Positions 51,671-59,212 of a DNA stretch of 64,000 bases are shown piece after piece (within the stretch, counting starts at the first letter, position 1; every line of letters starts with the position of its first letter). The translations under genes were made by a program, and so were the position numbers. The stretch lies in NCBI RefSeq assembly GCF_016745235.1, contig NZ_JAELVM010000002.1:248001-312000 (forward strand), in the 5' to 3' direction. The DNA comes from Chryseobacterium endalhagicum. GTDB taxonomy: Bacteria; Bacteroidota; Bacteroidia; Flavobacteriales; Weeksellaceae. The notes under the pieces were generated by a model, which saw only the letters and a program-made list of their open reading frames with translations, was not told the DNA's origin and made no database searches.

Positions 51671-53320
51671 ATGATACGAAATTTATTATTTTCCCTTTTT
51701 TCATTCTTTCTTATTGCTTCATGTAAGGAAAATTCCAAAACGCATTCCAATATAGAAAAAGCAGATAAATTGTATGAAGAAGCCATTAAACTTCTTGAAA
51801 AAAATGATGTTAAATCCTATGAAAAACTTCAGGTAGCCATAACCTATTATAGTAAAGAAAATGATTTTTCTAATATTTCTAAAAGTTTAATTGTACAAGC
51901 AAACGCTCAAAAAAACAGAGGTGATTTTTTAGGTGCAGAATCAACATTAGTAGAAGCCCTAAAAATGATGACGGAAAACGATGAAAGCCTTTATTCATTA
52001 TATGATACGATGGCGACTTTGAAATTAAATCAAAATCAATATTCTCAGGCAATTGAATGGTATGATAAGGCTCTTTCTGTTAAGATTGAATCAGAACAAA
52101 AAAGACTAAGTATATTAAATAATAAATCTGTAGCAGAATATAAATTAGGAAAATATGGACAAGCATTGGATATTTTACAAAAACTTGATTTATCTAAACT
52201 TACAGATCTAAACTTAAAGAACAGGATTAAAGACAATATCGAATACATAAAATGGCTTGACAACAATAATGCAGAAGCTCAAACTAATATAGAAAATATA
52301 CTAAAACTTAAGCTGGAAAATAATGACTTTTGGGGAGCCAATTCAAGCTACTCCCATTTGGCAGAAATAAATAAGAAATCAAATCCTGAAAAATCACTTT
52401 ACTATGCAAAAAAAATGCTTGATATTGCTCAATTAAACAAAAGTCCTGAAGATAGACTTGAAGCTATTGAAAGAATAATCTATGTTGAGAAACCGGCAAA
52501 TACAAATAGTTATTTTCAAATATATAAAAACTTATCAGACAGCATACAAACAAGTCGTAATGATTACACAACTAAGTTTGCCTTTATAAAATATGAAAAT
52601 ACAAAAGTTAAGGCTGAAAACGCTGAAAAAGAAAACCAACTATTATGGCAGTATTTGCTCTCAGGATTACTTGTTGCTCTATTAATAATTATTATCATTT
52701 TATATAAGAAAAGACAAAAAAAACTTCAACAAGAAAAAGAAATTGAAGTGAAAAACACTCAGCTCAAAATATCCAAAAGAGTCCACGACGTAGTAGCCAA
52801 TGGAATCTACCAAGTAATGACCAAGATCGAAAACCAAGAAAATTTTGATAAGGAAAATGCATTGGATGAACTGGAATTCGTTTACGAAAAATCGAGGGAT
52901 ATATCTTATGAAAAGCCAGACCCTGAAAATGACAAGAAGGATTACAAGGAAGAAATTTCCAGCCTTATAGCCTCCTTTAAAAATGAAAATACTGAAACTT
53001 ATACCGTTGGAAACGAACATGAGATCTGGGCAGATGTTTCTCCATCTGTTTTTACAGAAGTATACCAGATCATCCGGGAACTTTTGGTGAATATGAAAAA
53101 GCACAGCCAGGCATCCCGGGTTATTTTCAAATTTGAGAACATAAATCATCATATTAAAATTCAATATTCAGATGACGGAATCGGGATTCCCGGGGATATG
53201 ATCTACAAAAACGGACTGACAAATACGGGAACCCGTATTGCAGCTATCGGTGGAGAAATTATTTTTGACAATAAATCCGAAAAAGGACTGAAGGTCATTA
53301 TTTCATTTCCTGTTTCTTAA
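51671..53320 (+). CDS. TPR-containing sensor histidine kinase with lipoprotein signal
   Basis: 549 residues. MIRNLLFSLFSFFLIASC gives a lipobox with Cys18. Residues 25-310 are tetratricopeptide-like helix repeats (YEEAIKLLEKND, NQYSQAIEWYDKALSVK). One membrane span lies at about 325-345, followed by a coiled-coil KKRQKKLQQEKEIE. The dimerisation segment ISKRVHDVVANG has the likely phosphoacceptor His near 371. The NarL-type HATPase has N-box RELLVNMKKHSQASR (about 470) and DDGIGIPGD (about 501). Fourteen bp upstream of the response regulator gene, its evident partner. Ligand unknown. Confidence 0.9.
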   Translation: MIRNLLFSLFSFFLIASCKENSKTHSNIEKADKLYEEAIKLLEKNDVKSYEKLQVAITYYSKENDFSNISKSLIVQANAQKNRGDFLGAESTLVEALKMMTENDESLYSLYDTMATLKLNQNQYSQAIEWYDKALSVKIESEQKRLSILNNKSVAEYKLGKYGQALDILQKLDLSKLTDLNLKNRIKDNIEYIKWLDNNNAEAQTNIENILKLKLENNDFWGANSSYSHLAEINKKSNPEKSLYYAKKMLDIAQLNKSPEDRLEAIERIIYVEKPANTNSYFQIYKNLSDSIQTSRNDYTTKFAFIKYENTKVKAENAEKENQLLWQYLLSGLLVALLIIIIILYKKRQKKLQQEKEIEVKNTQLKISKRVHDVVANGIYQVMTKIENQENFDKENALDELEFVYEKSRDISYEKPDPENDKKDYKEEISSLIASFKNENTETYTVGNEHEIWADVSPSVFTEVYQIIRELLVNMKKHSQASRVIFKFENINHHIKIQYSDDGIGIPGDMIYKNGLTNTGTRIAAIGGEIIFDNKSEKGLKVIISFPVS

Positions 53321-53334
53321 AAGCCCAAAAAAGA

Positions 53335-54000
53335 ATGTTTAAAAAAATTTTAATAGCCGAAGACCACGAAAGCAGCAGCATTTCCGTTCAGAAAACACTG
53401 GAAGATCTCAATATATCCCACACCGATTATGTGTATTATTGTGATGATGCACTGGCGAAAGTAAAAAAATCTATCCGTGAGGGCAACCTGTACGATTTAC
53501 TAATTACAGACCTGTCTTTTGAAGAAGATCATCATCAGCAAAATATCAAAGACGGAAAGGAATTAATTCAGGAAGTCCGGAAGCTGATCCCGGATTTGAA
53601 AGTCATTGTGTTTTCCGGACAGCATAAATCAGGAATCATAGACTCTCTTTTTAACAAGTATAAGATCAATGGTTATGTCCGGAAAGCCCGGCATGATTCC
53701 AAAGATCTGAAAAAAGCCATCTCATCCGTTTGCATCAACGAGAAGTATCTATCGCTGGATCTCCGGCAGGAAGTAAAAAAGCTGAACAACTACGAGTTTA
53801 CATCCTATGATATTACCTTGGTCTCTTTATTGGCTCAGGGAGTACTGCAAAAAAACATTCCAACGTATCTACAGAACAATAATATTAAGCCCAACAGCCT
53901 GAGCAGCGTAGAAAAAAGGCTGAACAGCTTAAAAGAGAACCTTAATGTAGCCAGTAATGAACAGCTAGTCGCTTTCTGCAAAGACTTGGGAATTATTTAA
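53335..54000 (+). CDS. Response regulator, receiver plus LuxR/NarL-like HTH
   Basis: 221 residues. Receiver domain 1-125: ILIAEDHESS with acidic pair E9/D10, phosphoacceptor Asp59 in DLLITDLS, and VIVFSGQHKSG. A C-terminal helix-turn-helix of LuxR/NarL character (SLLAQGVLQKNIPTYLQNNNIKPNSLSSVEKRLNSL) fits DNA binding to inverted repeats. Partner of the TPR kinase. The palindromes at 51105-51120 and 54058-54073 are natural candidate targets; that link is inference. Confidence 0.9.
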   Translation: MFKKILIAEDHESSSISVQKTLEDLNISHTDYVYYCDDALAKVKKSIREGNLYDLLITDLSFEEDHHQQNIKDGKELIQEVRKLIPDLKVIVFSGQHKSGIIDSLFNKYKINGYVRKARHDSKDLKKAISSVCINEKYLSLDLRQEVKKLNNYEFTSYDITLVSLLAQGVLQKNIPTYLQNNNIKPNSLSSVEKRLNSLKENLNVASNEQLVAFCKDLGII

Positions 54001-54022
54001 TTCTGCTTTTATCATGATATAC

Positions 54023-54060
54023 AAACCTTTCAGATTCTTTGGAAGGTTTTTCTTTTTTTA
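54023..54060 (+). terminator. Terminator of kinase-regulator operon
   Basis: AAACCTT, 13-nt loop, AAGGTTT, then TTCTTTTTTT. The T tract runs into the operator of the next operon. Confidence 0.7.
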
Positions 54061-54102
54061 CGGAATCCCGTAAGGAATAGACTTACACACGTGATACTTT
54101 TG
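54058..54102 (+). promoter_or_regulatory. Palindromic operator and promoter of the KTSC operon
   Basis: TTACGG-AATC-CCGTAA (54058-54073), a perfect 6-bp dyad, lies 21 bp upstream of a -7 box TACTTTTG (54095-54102). With a start about 4 nt after the box, the operator centre is near -40, the class II activator position. A related site (15/16 arms) has the same spacing at 51105-51120. Confidence 0.65.
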
Positions 54103-54130
54103 AAGTATTAAATAAATTAAAATTTTAAAT

Positions 54131-54358
54131 ATGGAAAGATATTCAAATAGCAATGGTGATTCAGGAGTTTCCGCATACTCTATAGGACCGGATTTTATAC
54201 AAGTAGAGTTTTCAACTGGCAGTATCTATGAATATACCCACTCTAGCGCGGGGAAGTCTAATATTGACATGATGATAAACTTAGCCCGGTCAGGAAGTGG
54301 TCTTAATGGGTTTATAAATAAATATGTAAAAAATAAATATTCAAGAAAAATAAGATAG
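54131..54358 (+). CDS. KTSC domain protein
   Basis: 75 residues. The KTSC pattern is seen in ERYSNSNGDSGVSAYSIGPDFIQVEFSTGSIYEYTHSSAG and the closing LARSGSGLNGFINKYVKNKYSRK. The domain is often fused to lysyl-tRNA-synthetase-like or found alone; its role is not established. First gene of a three-gene operon (gaps of 1 and 14 bp) with the palindromic promoter. Confidence 0.8.
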   Translation: MERYSNSNGDSGVSAYSIGPDFIQVEFSTGSIYEYTHSSAGKSNIDMMINLARSGSGLNGFINKYVKNKYSRKIR

Positions 54359-54359
54359 C

Positions 54360-54734
54360 ATGGAAACTCAAAATGAAACTAAATTTTATCAGGATAGTTC
54401 CGTTACTGTAACACAATCCCGATTTGTAACACAATCAAAAACATATGCAATGAGAAATATTTCCTCTGTTCATGTTTTTGAAATTATTAAGAGTAAAACA
54501 AAAGCAGTATTGATGATCATTTTTGGATTACTCTTCCTTTTTTCCAAAGATATTTTCTGGGTAGGTCTTATAATTATTGCACTAGGAATATGGTGGCTAG
54601 TTTCAATTAAAAATGAGTATGCAGTGAGAATAAGTACAAATGCAGGAGAGGCCAACAGCATTATTTCAAAAAACAAAGATTACATTCAAAAAATTGTTAA
54701 TGCACTAAATAGTGCAATCATTCACAGAGGATAA
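54360..54734 (+). CDS. DUF6232 family membrane protein
   Basis: 124 residues. A short cytosolic start with VTVTQSRFVTQSKTYAMRNISSVHVFE, two adjacent membrane spans (about 43-57 and 62-80: ALMIIFGLLFLF, FWVGLIIIALGIWWL), then a C-terminal SIKNEYAVRISTNAGEANSIISKNKDYIQKIVNALN. The beta-strand/TM/TM/beta pattern is that of DUF6232. Function unknown. Starts 1 bp after the KTSC stop. Confidence 0.75.
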   Translation: METQNETKFYQDSSVTVTQSRFVTQSKTYAMRNISSVHVFEIIKSKTKAVLMIIFGLLFLFSKDIFWVGLIIIALGIWWLVSIKNEYAVRISTNAGEANSIISKNKDYIQKIVNALNSAIIHRG

Positions 54735-54748
54735 TAAAACTAATAACC

Positions 54749-55045
54749 ATGAAAAAACTACTATTCACAGCCCTTTTGGCTACAGGACTGCTTATTCCGG
54801 CAAGCTTTACAGCAACAGGAAACACCGCCATTTCCAAAACAGAACTATCTTCTAAAAAACAAAAGAAAAAGGCAAAAAAGAACAAAGGCAGTTCCAGCTC
54901 TAAAAGATCAAAATCTTATTCACAATCCAAAGGATGTTCTTATAATGGAAATCAACTTTACGTTGGTTCAAGAGGAGGCTGCTATTATTATACCGGAAGC
55001 AGCAAACAATATGTAGACAGATCATATTGTTCCGGATGCAACTAA
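54749..55045 (+). CDS. Exported basic peptide with C-terminal Cys/Tyr motif
   Basis: 98 residues. Signal peptide MKKLLFTALLATGLLIPASFTAT, then a Lys/Ser-rich basic linker (KKQKKKAKKNKGSSSSKRSKS). The C-terminus is SKGCSYNGNQLYVGSRGGCYYYTGSSKQYVDRSYC, a G-R-GGCYY...YVDRS-C motif that recalls PBCV-type basic adaptor domains. It resembles a small DNA- or surface-binding module; the match is by eye only. Last gene of the palindrome-controlled operon. Confidence 0.65.
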   Translation: MKKLLFTALLATGLLIPASFTATGNTAISKTELSSKKQKKKAKKNKGSSSSKRSKSYSQSKGCSYNGNQLYVGSRGGCYYYTGSSKQYVDRSYCSGCN

Positions 55046-55152
55046 TCTAAAGTCATGTGGGAGTCACAAAGGGAAATTATATTGAACTTCTAAGCTCAAT
55101 AATTTCCCTCCTCCAGCTTCGAACTTCCTAACTAAAAACACTCACCATAAAT

Positions 55153-55182
55153 AAAAAAGCGAAGATCCCTCTTCGCTTTTTC
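55153..55182. terminator. Bidirectional terminator
   Basis: AAAAAGCGAAG, 6-nt loop, CTTCGCTTTTT, with T/A runs at both ends, between convergent genes. Confidence 0.85.
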
Positions 55183-55631
55183 TATTTTCTTATCATTTCC
55201 GTATGGGGAATATCGTCTTCCAGATATTTCTTTCCGGTATCTACAAATCCGAATTCGGAATAAAATCTCAATAAATAATCCTGCGCGGAAATCTTGATCT
55301 CAGACGTATGGAAACGGTTTTCTATAGTTTCCACCGCATATCGGATCAGTTGTCTTCCCAAGTTTTTACCTCTCGCTTTCTCTGTCGTAAGAACCCTTCC
55401 GAAAGAAGTTTCATCATATTTGATTCCTTTATCAAAAACACGGCAGTACGCAAGAATTTCTCCGTTCTCTTCAGCCCAGATATGAATACCTTTCTGGTCG
55501 TTATTATCCAGGTCAGGATACGGACAGTTCTGTTCAATCACAAAAACATCAATACGCGCCTTCAGGATGGCATACAGTTCAGGAACCGTAAACTCATCGA
55601 AGGTTTTAATTTTCCAGATTATATTACTCAT
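55182..55631 (-). CDS. GNAT family N-acetyltransferase, ElaA-like
   Basis: 149 residues. ElaA signature WKIKTFDEFTVPELYAILKARIDVFVIEQNCPYPDLDNNDQKGIHIW, the acetyl-CoA loop RVLTTEKARGKNLGRQLI (R/Q-x-x-G-x-G/A), and SAQDYLLRFYSEFGFVDTG near the end. Its ATG overlaps the end of engB by 8 bp on the same strand, so translational coupling is likely. Substrate unknown. Confidence 0.9.
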   Translation of the reverse strand: MSNIIWKIKTFDEFTVPELYAILKARIDVFVIEQNCPYPDLDNNDQKGIHIWAEENGEILAYCRVFDKGIKYDETSFGRVLTTEKARGKNLGRQLIRYAVETIENRFHTSEIKISAQDYLLRFYSEFGFVDTGKKYLEDDIPHTEMIRK

Positions 55632-56247
55632 CGAAGCTTACATTATTATTTTTCAGGAATTCATTCGTTGTCTGGATAAAATTAAGGATTTCCTCACCTC
55701 CCGTTTTCTTTTCCGCAGAAGTCAGATACAATTCAGGAAGATCATCCCACGTTTTATGCAGCTCATTTTTATAATTTTCTACATTTTGAATGGCTACATT
55801 CGGTTTCAGCTTGTCCGCTTTCGTGAAAACAATCGAAAAAGGAATTCCGCTTTCTCCGCACCACTGGATAAATTCAAGATCGATCTTTTGAGGTGTATGT
55901 CTGGAATCTACCAAAACAAAAAGATTCACCAGGTTTCTTCTGTTCAGGATATAATTCGTGATTAATTTTTCAAAATCTTTTCTGATGGATTTTGAAACTT
56001 TTGCATATCCATAACCCGGTAAATCCGTCAGGTACCAGTCTTCATTCACTAAAAAATGATTGATCAGCTGGGTTTTACCCGGGGTTCCGGAGGTTTTTGC
56101 CAGATCTTTGTGATTCATCATCGCATTAATCAGTGACGATTTTCCCACATTAGACCTTCCGATAAAAGCATATTCAGGCATAGTAGGCTCCGGGCATTCC
56201 TGCCATTTCCCGCTACTCTTTACAAAATTTGCTGTTTTAATAACCAT
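55624..56247 (-). CDS. engB: Ribosome biogenesis GTPase YsxC/EngB
   Basis: 207 residues. G1 GRSNVGKSSLINAMM, G2/G3 TSGTPGKTQLINHFLVNEDWYLTDLPGYGYAKVSK, G4 FTKADKLK, G5 TSAEK. It assists 50S subunit assembly. Followed by the GNAT gene in overlap; a terminator separates it from the upstream hydrolase gene. Confidence 0.97.
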   Translation of the reverse strand: MVIKTANFVKSSGKWQECPEPTMPEYAFIGRSNVGKSSLINAMMNHKDLAKTSGTPGKTQLINHFLVNEDWYLTDLPGYGYAKVSKSIRKDFEKLITNYILNRRNLVNLFVLVDSRHTPQKIDLEFIQWCGESGIPFSIVFTKADKLKPNVAIQNVENYKNELHKTWDDLPELYLTSAEKKTGGEEILNFIQTTNEFLKNNNVSFDE

Positions 56248-56268
56248 CTTTCGAATATTTTTTAGAAA

Positions 56269-56303
56269 AACAAACCATTAAGAAAAGCTCTTAATGGTTT
56301 GTT
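56269..56303 (-). terminator. Terminator of alpha/beta hydrolase gene
   Basis: AACAAACCATTAAGA-AAAGC-TCTTAATGGTTTGTT, a 15-bp perfect stem; A run on the plus strand gives the U tract. Confidence 0.88.
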
Positions 56304-56313
56304 ATTATTTGTT

Positions 56314-57075
56314 TTAAACTTTATCTTTTAACCAGCTGTAGAGAATTTCATTGAACTCATCCGGTTTTTCCATCATCGCAGCATGTCCGCACTGCTCTAT
56401 CCAGAACAGATCTGAATTCGGGATAAACTTATGCATATCCTCAGCCACTTCAGGAGGCGTTACATTATCCTGTCTTCCCCAGATCAGACACGTTGGCGTT
56501 ACAATCTTTGGAAGATCGTTCAGCATATTGTGTTTGATGGCGCTTCTGGCCAGCATGACCGTCTTTATCCCTTTCATTCTGTCATTCACTACAGAAAAAA
56601 CTTCGTCTACAAGATCTTCTGTGGCAATAGCCGGATCATAGAACACTTCTTCCGTTTTCTTTCTTATATAGGAACGGTCGTTCTTTCTCGGGAAACTGTC
56701 CCCGAAAGTTCTTTCATATAATCCCGAGCTTCCTGTCAAAACAAGATTCTTTACCAGATCCGGTCTTGCGAGTGTCAGGATAAGACCCACATGGCCGCCC
56801 ATAGAATTACCTACAATGGTTACAGGTCCGGAGATATGACTCTCTATAAATTTGATAATATATTTTGCAAGTGTAGTCAGATTTGTATTGAGTACCGGCA
56901 GATCGTAGATCGGCAGCTGGGGAACATATACCCTGAACCCTTTTTCCGAAAAAAAATCTACCATCTTATCGAAATTACTCAAACCACCCATTAACCCGTG
57001 CAACAGCACCAATGGATGTCCTTCTCCCGCCTCTACAAAAGTATATTTCTTTTCTTTTTTTGTACTAAATATCAT
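56314..57075 (-). CDS. Alpha/beta hydrolase
   Basis: 253 residues from the ATG at 57075; a longer frame to 57120 would cross the promoter (57098-57105). Oxyanion region PLVLLHGLMGGLSNFDKM, nucleophile elbow VGNSMGGHVG (Ser), acid WGRQDNVTPP (Asp), and CGHAAMMEKPDEF (His). No lid motif defines the substrate. Divergent from mraZ. Confidence 0.88.
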   Translation of the reverse strand: MIFSTKKEKKYTFVEAGEGHPLVLLHGLMGGLSNFDKMVDFFSEKGFRVYVPQLPIYDLPVLNTNLTTLAKYIIKFIESHISGPVTIVGNSMGGHVGLILTLARPDLVKNLVLTGSSGLYERTFGDSFPRKNDRSYIRKKTEEVFYDPAIATEDLVDEVFSVVNDRMKGIKTVMLARSAIKHNMLNDLPKIVTPTCLIWGRQDNVTPPEVAEDMHKFIPNSDLFWIEQCGHAAMMEKPDEFNEILYSWLKDKV

Positions 57076-57097
57076 AAAATGCCTTAATAAAGCTCTG

Positions 57098-57105
57098 CAA
57101 AAATA
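57098..57105 (-). promoter_or_regulatory. -7 box of alpha/beta hydrolase gene
   Basis: Minus strand TATTTTTG, 22 bp upstream of the chosen ATG. Confidence 0.55.
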
Positions 57106-57299
57106 CAAATTAAACCTCAAAAAAATTTTGATTACCCTAATTTAAAGTAAAAATAATATAATATCCCCCTTTTTATTGACTTTTTTCAAAACCCCTTTGC
57201 TATGGGCTGAATAATAGTTTTTACAACACTCAAAATATCAAATACTTACCCTGCCGAAATTCAATCTTTGATAAAACTTATTAACATTAAGTCAAAAAG

Positions 57300-57341
57300 T
57301 GGGAAAAAGTGGGAAATTTTGGAAATTATTATATAAATTTG
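57300..57341 (+). promoter_or_regulatory. MraZ-box repeats and dcw promoter
   Basis: TGGGA occurs at 57300 and 57310, and a decayed TGGAA at 57320: three direct repeats at a 10-bp period. MraZ regulators bind TGGG repeats spaced in this way. The -7 box TAAATTTG (57334-57341) is 10 bp further on and only 6 bp before the mraZ ATG. The repeats thus cover the -33 region, fitting autorepression of the dcw operon. Confidence 0.75.
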
Positions 57342-57347
57342 TCCCAA

Positions 57348-57806
57348 ATGAAAAGTTTCATTGGAACATATGAGTGTAAAATTGACGACAAAGGCCGGTT
57401 AAAAGTTCCCTCCTCCCTGATCAAACAGATGGAAAACTTCGACGATAAGGCGTTTGTAGTCAAGAGATCTGTGTTCCAACCTTGCCTCGAAGTCTATCCC
57501 ATGAATGCATGGGACAAACTGATGGGCAAAATAAATAAACTGAACAGATTCATTAAAAAGAATGCTGATTTCATTCGAATGTTTACGGCAGGGGTAAAAA
57601 CCGTGGAGCTGGACAATGCAGGAAGACTTCAGATCTCAAAAGATCTGGTGAATTTCGCAAACCTTCAGAAAGATACCGTGATTACCAGCGCAGGAGAGCT
57701 TTTTGAGATTTGGGATAAAGAAGCCTATGAAAAGGTAATCTCTACCAATGAAGCTGATTTTGCGAGCCTGGCCGAAGATGTGATGGGCGCTTTCGATGAA
57801 GAATAA
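57348..57806 (+). CDS. mraZ: Transcriptional regulator MraZ
   Basis: 152 residues from ATG 57348 (MKSFIGTYECKIDDKGRLKVPSSL). The frame also stays open from 57309, but that start lies within the promoter. Two SpoVT/AbrB-like halves are seen: DDKGRLKVPSSLI (about 10-25) and ELDNAGRLQISKDLVNFANL (about 90-110). First gene of the dcw cluster, where MraZ represses its own operon. Confidence 0.96.
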   Translation: MKSFIGTYECKIDDKGRLKVPSSLIKQMENFDDKAFVVKRSVFQPCLEVYPMNAWDKLMGKINKLNRFIKKNADFIRMFTAGVKTVELDNAGRLQISKDLVNFANLQKDTVITSAGELFEIWDKEAYEKVISTNEADFASLAEDVMGAFDEE

Positions 57807-57848
57807 ACCGCGTCTGCTGTAAAAAGCAGAGTAAAAACACAATTTAGT

Positions 57849-58742
57849 ATGTACCACAACCCCGTTTTATTGAAGCAGAGCGTTGATGATTTGGTGACGA
57901 ATCCTGACGGAATATACGTGGACTGCACTTTTGGAGGAGGAGGCCACTCAAGGGAAATCCTGAGCAGACTTTCAGAGAAAGGAAAACTTTTCAGTTTTGA
58001 CCAGGATCTGGATGCGCTTAAAAATACAATCGATGATCCCAGATTTACGCTGGTGAATCAGAATTTCAGGTTTCTGGAAAATTCCATGCTTGCGTATGGG
58101 ATTTCTCAGGTTGACGGCGTATTGGCCGATCTTGGCGTTTCATCTCATCAGTTCGATGAAGCAGAAAGAGGTTTTTCCACAAGAAACAATGCTCCTCTGG
58201 ATATGAGAATGAATGTGATGCAGAGCCTTGATGCCAAGAGAGTGATCAATGAATATGAGGAAACCGAGCTTGCAGACATCTTTTATCATTACGGAGAACT
58301 GAGAGAAGCAAGAAAACTGGCGAGAGACATCGTTCACCACAGAAAAACAAAAACCATAACCACTACTGAGGATCTGAAGAAGCTTTTCAGCTACCTTCCG
58401 CCTCATAAAGTGAATAAATTTTATGCACAGCTTTTCCAGGCAATAAGAATCGAGGTGAATCAGGAGCTTGAAGCACTGAAGGAGATGCTGGTTCAGGCAC
58501 TGAATGTTTTGAGACCGGAAGGAAGACTGGTTGTAATTTCTTACCACTCACTGGAAGACCGTCTGGTAAAAAGATTCCTGAAAAACGGAATGTTTGAGGG
58601 AGAGCAGCAGAGAGATATCTACGGGAATTATAAAAAGGTATTTGAATTGCTTAAGAGTAAAGCCATCATCCCGGATGATAAGGAAATTGAGGAAAACTCA
58701 AGAGCAAGAAGTGCAAAAATGAGAACAGGAATAAAGGTGTAA
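57849..58742 (+). CDS. rsmH: 16S rRNA m4C1402 methyltransferase
   Basis: 297 residues. MYHNPVLLKQSVDDLV, SAM-binding GIYVDCTFGGGGHSREIL, GVLADLGVSSHQFDEAERGFS, LDMRM, FQAIRIEVNQEL, LVVISYHSLEDRLVKRF: complete RsmH signature. 42 bp after mraZ, the standard dcw order. Methylates the N4 of C1402 in the ribosomal P-site. Confidence 0.97.
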   Translation: MYHNPVLLKQSVDDLVTNPDGIYVDCTFGGGGHSREILSRLSEKGKLFSFDQDLDALKNTIDDPRFTLVNQNFRFLENSMLAYGISQVDGVLADLGVSSHQFDEAERGFSTRNNAPLDMRMNVMQSLDAKRVINEYEETELADIFYHYGELREARKLARDIVHHRKTKTITTTEDLKKLFSYLPPHKVNKFYAQLFQAIRIEVNQELEALKEMLVQALNVLRPEGRLVVISYHSLEDRLVKRFLKNGMFEGEQQRDIYGNYKKVFELLKSKAIIPDDKEIEENSRARSAKMRTGIKV

Positions 58743-58750
58743 ACGTGAAT

Positions 58751-58808
58751 AAGTGAATTGTCAATTGTGAATTGTGAATTTGAAACTCATAATATTGACC
58801 ATTGACAA
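58751..58808. repeat. Short GTGAATTGT repeats with inverted ends
   Basis: GAATTGTCAATTGTGAATTG and a further GTGAATT copy are imperfect tandem repeats; TTGTCAAT (58758-58765) is the reverse complement of ATTGACAA (58801-58808). Occupies most of the rsmH-ftsL gap. Similar degenerate repeats are common in Flavobacteriia intergenic DNA. Confidence 0.5.
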
Positions 58809-58846
58809 GCAAAGCGGATTCACTGCAAAGCAAATTGACATAAAAA

Positions 58847-59212
58847 TTGGCAAAAAGAACAACAAACCGCCCTCAGAAGAAGCTCACTTTTATAGACATT
58901 ATAAAAGGAAACTTTCTGAACCGTGATGAGATCAAAACTCATTACAAGTATTTTTTACTGTTGTTCATTCTGATGATGGCAATGATTTACAGCAATCACC
59001 TCGTCAACAAAAAGATCAAAATTGTCAACGCTTTAAAAGAAGAAACAGAAGAATATAAATCGAGAAACGCTTACGCCCAGAGTAAGCTGATCAAAGTAAA
59101 AATGGAATCACAGCTGGGGAAGGAAGTAGCAAAGGACTCACTGATGACTTTGGAAAACCATCCTCATAAATTACTGATAAAATTAGACAGTACAGATGCA
59201 AAAACAAAATGA
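58847..59212 (+). CDS. ftsL: FtsL-like division protein
   Basis: 121 residues from a TTG start (MAKRTTNRPQKKLTF). One membrane span at about 36-53 (YFLLLFILMMAMIYSNHLV), then a heptad-like coiled coil (KKIKIVNALKEETEEYKSRNAYAQSKLIKVKMESQLG). Length, topology and position between rsmH and ftsI identify it as the FtsL-like component; sequence conservation of the family is always poor. Overlaps ftsI by 17 bp. Confidence 0.8.
   Translation: MAKRTTNRPQKKLTFIDIIKGNFLNRDEIKTHYKYFLLLFILMMAMIYSNHLVNKKIKIVNALKEETEEYKSRNAYAQSKLIKVKMESQLGKEVAKDSLMTLENHPHKLLIKLDSTDAKTK

Noticed and set aside
55067..55110. GGGAAATTAT..ATAATTTCCC hairpin as terminator
   Set aside because: A good stem but followed by CTCCTCC and not by T residues; the terminator at 55153-55182 fits better.
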